Assembly: GCA_020746105.1 (NCBI GenBank)
Contig: CM036622.1
Location: forward strand, 10,898,487 to 10,962,486
Direction of reading: 5' to 3'
From: Trogon surrucura
Taxonomy: Eukaryota > Chordata > Aves > Trogoniformes > Trogonidae
DNA length: 64,000 nucleotides
Part shown: positions 62,835-64,000 of the stretch, piece by piece
Layout: each line of letters opens with the position of its first letter
How positions within the stretch are numbered: position 1 is the stretch's first letter
Notes under the pieces: generated by a model
What the model was told of the DNA's origin: nothing
The model's database searches: none
Seen by the model: the letters and a program-made list of their open reading frames with translations, nothing else
Translations under genes and position numbers: made by a program

Positions 62835-62910
62835 GGCCTTCAACTGGCAGCCCCCGCGGAGAAAAAGTTCCCTCGGATTCAGGGGGCTCCGGGGGGGGAA
62901 GGCCCAGGAA
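62300..62910. promoter_or_regulatory. HOXA2: HOXA2 exon 1 CpG island
   Basis: CpG-dense DNA covers the first part of the intron and HOXA2 exon 1, flanked on both sides by AT-rich sequence. It is shorter than the HOXA1 island. Confidence 0.6.
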
Positions 62911-62930
62911 AAAGGAGAGAGAGGAGAAAA

Positions 62931-63190
62931 AAATATAGCATAGAAGATCGCTGGTGGGGTGTTTTTTTTCTAATTCACTGATTACAGCCGTATGGGGACC
63001 GTGCTACTATTAAACTATTGAATTCATGGAGACAAGGTTGAAATTGGACCGAATTGGCTGTCACATGATTGCCTCTGCCCAATGACAATTTGGGCTTTAA
63101 TCAAAAGAAGCCACTGTCTGTTTGATTGATCCAAAAAAGTCGGGAAGGAACGCCTCATTGGGGGCCAGAAGGGCTTTATTTACACTTTTT
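62931..63190 (-). promoter_or_regulatory. HOXA2: Putative HOXA2 promoter and proximal regulatory block
   Basis: Upstream of the HOXA2 ATG the minus strand has a weak TATATTT element (62937-62931), which would place a start near 62,905. Further up are a TCACATGA E-box (63061-63068), CCAAT boxes on the plus strand (63079-63083) and minus strand (63161-63157), and a TGATTGAT PBX-HOX-like word (63123-63130). Such dense non-repetitive motif content suggests constraint. The start site is inferred. Confidence 0.5.
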
Positions 63191-63265
63191 TTAAAGAGGG
63201 AAATGATATCTCGAGTATCTATCCCCTTGGCGTCCTAATCTGAAATGATCGGGGGTGGGGGCTCG

Positions 63266-63345
63266 GGTGCGTGTGCGTGGATATGTTTGTGTGAGAGGCT
63301 GCGAGTGTGTGTGTACGAGAGTGTGTGAGTGTGTGTGTGTGTGGC
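63266..63345 (+). repeat. (TG)n-type imperfect microsatellite
   Basis: Alternating GT-rich sequence with interruptions, including an uninterrupted GTGTGTGTGTGTG stretch at about 63,329-63,342. Confidence 0.85.
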
Positions 63346-63635
63346 TGCTTGTCCTGCAGCCTGCTGCCTCCCTCGCCTCCACCCGCACACTCTTCTCTCA
63401 TTGTTTGGGACTGTCAGGAAAACGCTTTGCACCTCACAAATCATTTAAGCACCTCAATCTGACGCCTTGAGTCATTAACGAAGTAATCCATTAATCTTCA
63501 AAGTTTTGACACCGCCAGGCCCCCGCATAAGAAGTTGCACCCAGACAGGAGTCTGAAGCAGAGGGTCTTGATTTTTTCCTAGGAATACCACTTCCTCCAA
63601 AACTAGTTTCTCCTTCCCGACTCAGCGTCGATGGG

Positions 63636-63753
63636 CTCCTTTTTATCTCCTTTTTTTCCCCCCTTGTTTGTTTCTCTTTTCTACCTTTCTTTTTTTTCCC
63701 CCCTTTCTTTTTCTTTTTCTTTCTTTTTTCTTTTTTTTTTTTTTTTTTTTTTT
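63636..63753 (+). repeat. Polypyrimidine tract ending in a T run
   Basis: About 118 bases almost only C and T, ending in 24 or so T residues. The lysine-rich and phenylalanine-rich frames here are translations of this tract. Confidence 0.9.
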
Positions 63754-64000
63754 GCGGCTATCGAGTGTACAGTACGGAGAACAATTGGCCGCCGGTGCCG
63801 AGTCATTGTTTAACAGGATCTTCCTCAGCAACCTTGCTTCTAGGGGAAGAGTCACATAGACAGCAGCCCTTGTGCTTCATGACTTCCCTCTCCAGTTGGC
63901 TTCCCGGGATTGGATCGTAAAACATAAGCCTAGGAGTAACTCTCTGGGAGAGCCAAATTGCGAGGCTGCAAGCGCGTCTGGCTGTTACCTCTTTAAAAAA

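Larger units (their letters stand above)
63191..64000. other. HOXA2 upstream flank, no gene seen
   Basis: The stretch holds a TG-rich microsatellite (about 63,266-63,345), an AT-rich homeodomain-motif block with TAATCC at 63484-63489 and two ATTAA words (about 63,470-63,500), and a long pyrimidine tract (63,636-63,753). The known KROX20-dependent rhombomere 3/5 enhancer of HOXA2 lies around 2 kb upstream in mouse and would be outside the window. No HOXA3 exon is seen. Confidence 0.6.

Noticed and set aside
1..64000. CRISPR arrays, tRNA or rRNA genes, HOX-cluster microRNAs (miR-10, miR-196)
   Set aside because: None of the expected structures were seen, and the HOX microRNAs belong to other positions or clusters.

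Overview
This window is the 3' (anterior) end of a vertebrate HOXA cluster plus about 54 kb of gene-free flank. The organism is almost certainly a bird. Two divergent homeobox genes on the minus strand have exon structures and proteins matching HOXA1 and HOXA2, and the interspersed repeats are CR1 LINE 3' ends of the avian type. No species can be named from the sequence alone.

Layout. Positions 1 to about 48,900 are CpG-poor, intron-like DNA with no supportable exon. They hold three CR1 fragments (about 7,668, 23,998 and 47,050), simple repeats, a long G run, and several blocks with dense homeodomain, PBX/MEIS or retinoid-type motifs that look like distal regulatory elements. Near 48,900 the DNA becomes CpG-rich and this continues into the cluster: an orphan CpG island (about 50,900-51,640) lies beside a DR5 retinoic-acid response element (51,769-51,785) identical in half-sites and spacing to the known 3' HOXA1 RARE. 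HOXA1 follows (coding exons 55,242-54,887 and 56,277-55,665, 322 residues) with a 3' UTR of about 1.1 kb. Its promoter CpG island lies at about 54,570-57,660. HOXA2 (coding exons 61,756-61,011 and 62,834-62,453, 375 residues) is about 4.7 kb further on. Between them a strong plus-strand donor (56,715), a strong acceptor (60,020-60,021) and a polyadenylation signal (60,462) outline a HOTAIRM1-like antisense lncRNA. The window ends about 1.2 kb upstream of HOXA2, before any HOXA3 sequence.

How the parts work together. HOXA1 and HOXA2 encode TALE-partnered homeodomain transcription factors that pattern hindbrain and cranial neural crest. HOXA1 is the first HOX gene activated by retinoic acid, through the 3' RARE seen here. 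The HOXA2 intron carries a PBX-HOX site and a MEIS site, as expected of the known rhombomere 4 autoregulatory/cross-regulatory enhancer. The gene-free flank corresponds to the early-response regulatory domain 3' of HOXA. The least expected item in it is a second, perfect consensus DR5 at 42,943-42,959 with a nearby cluster of SOX-type sites.
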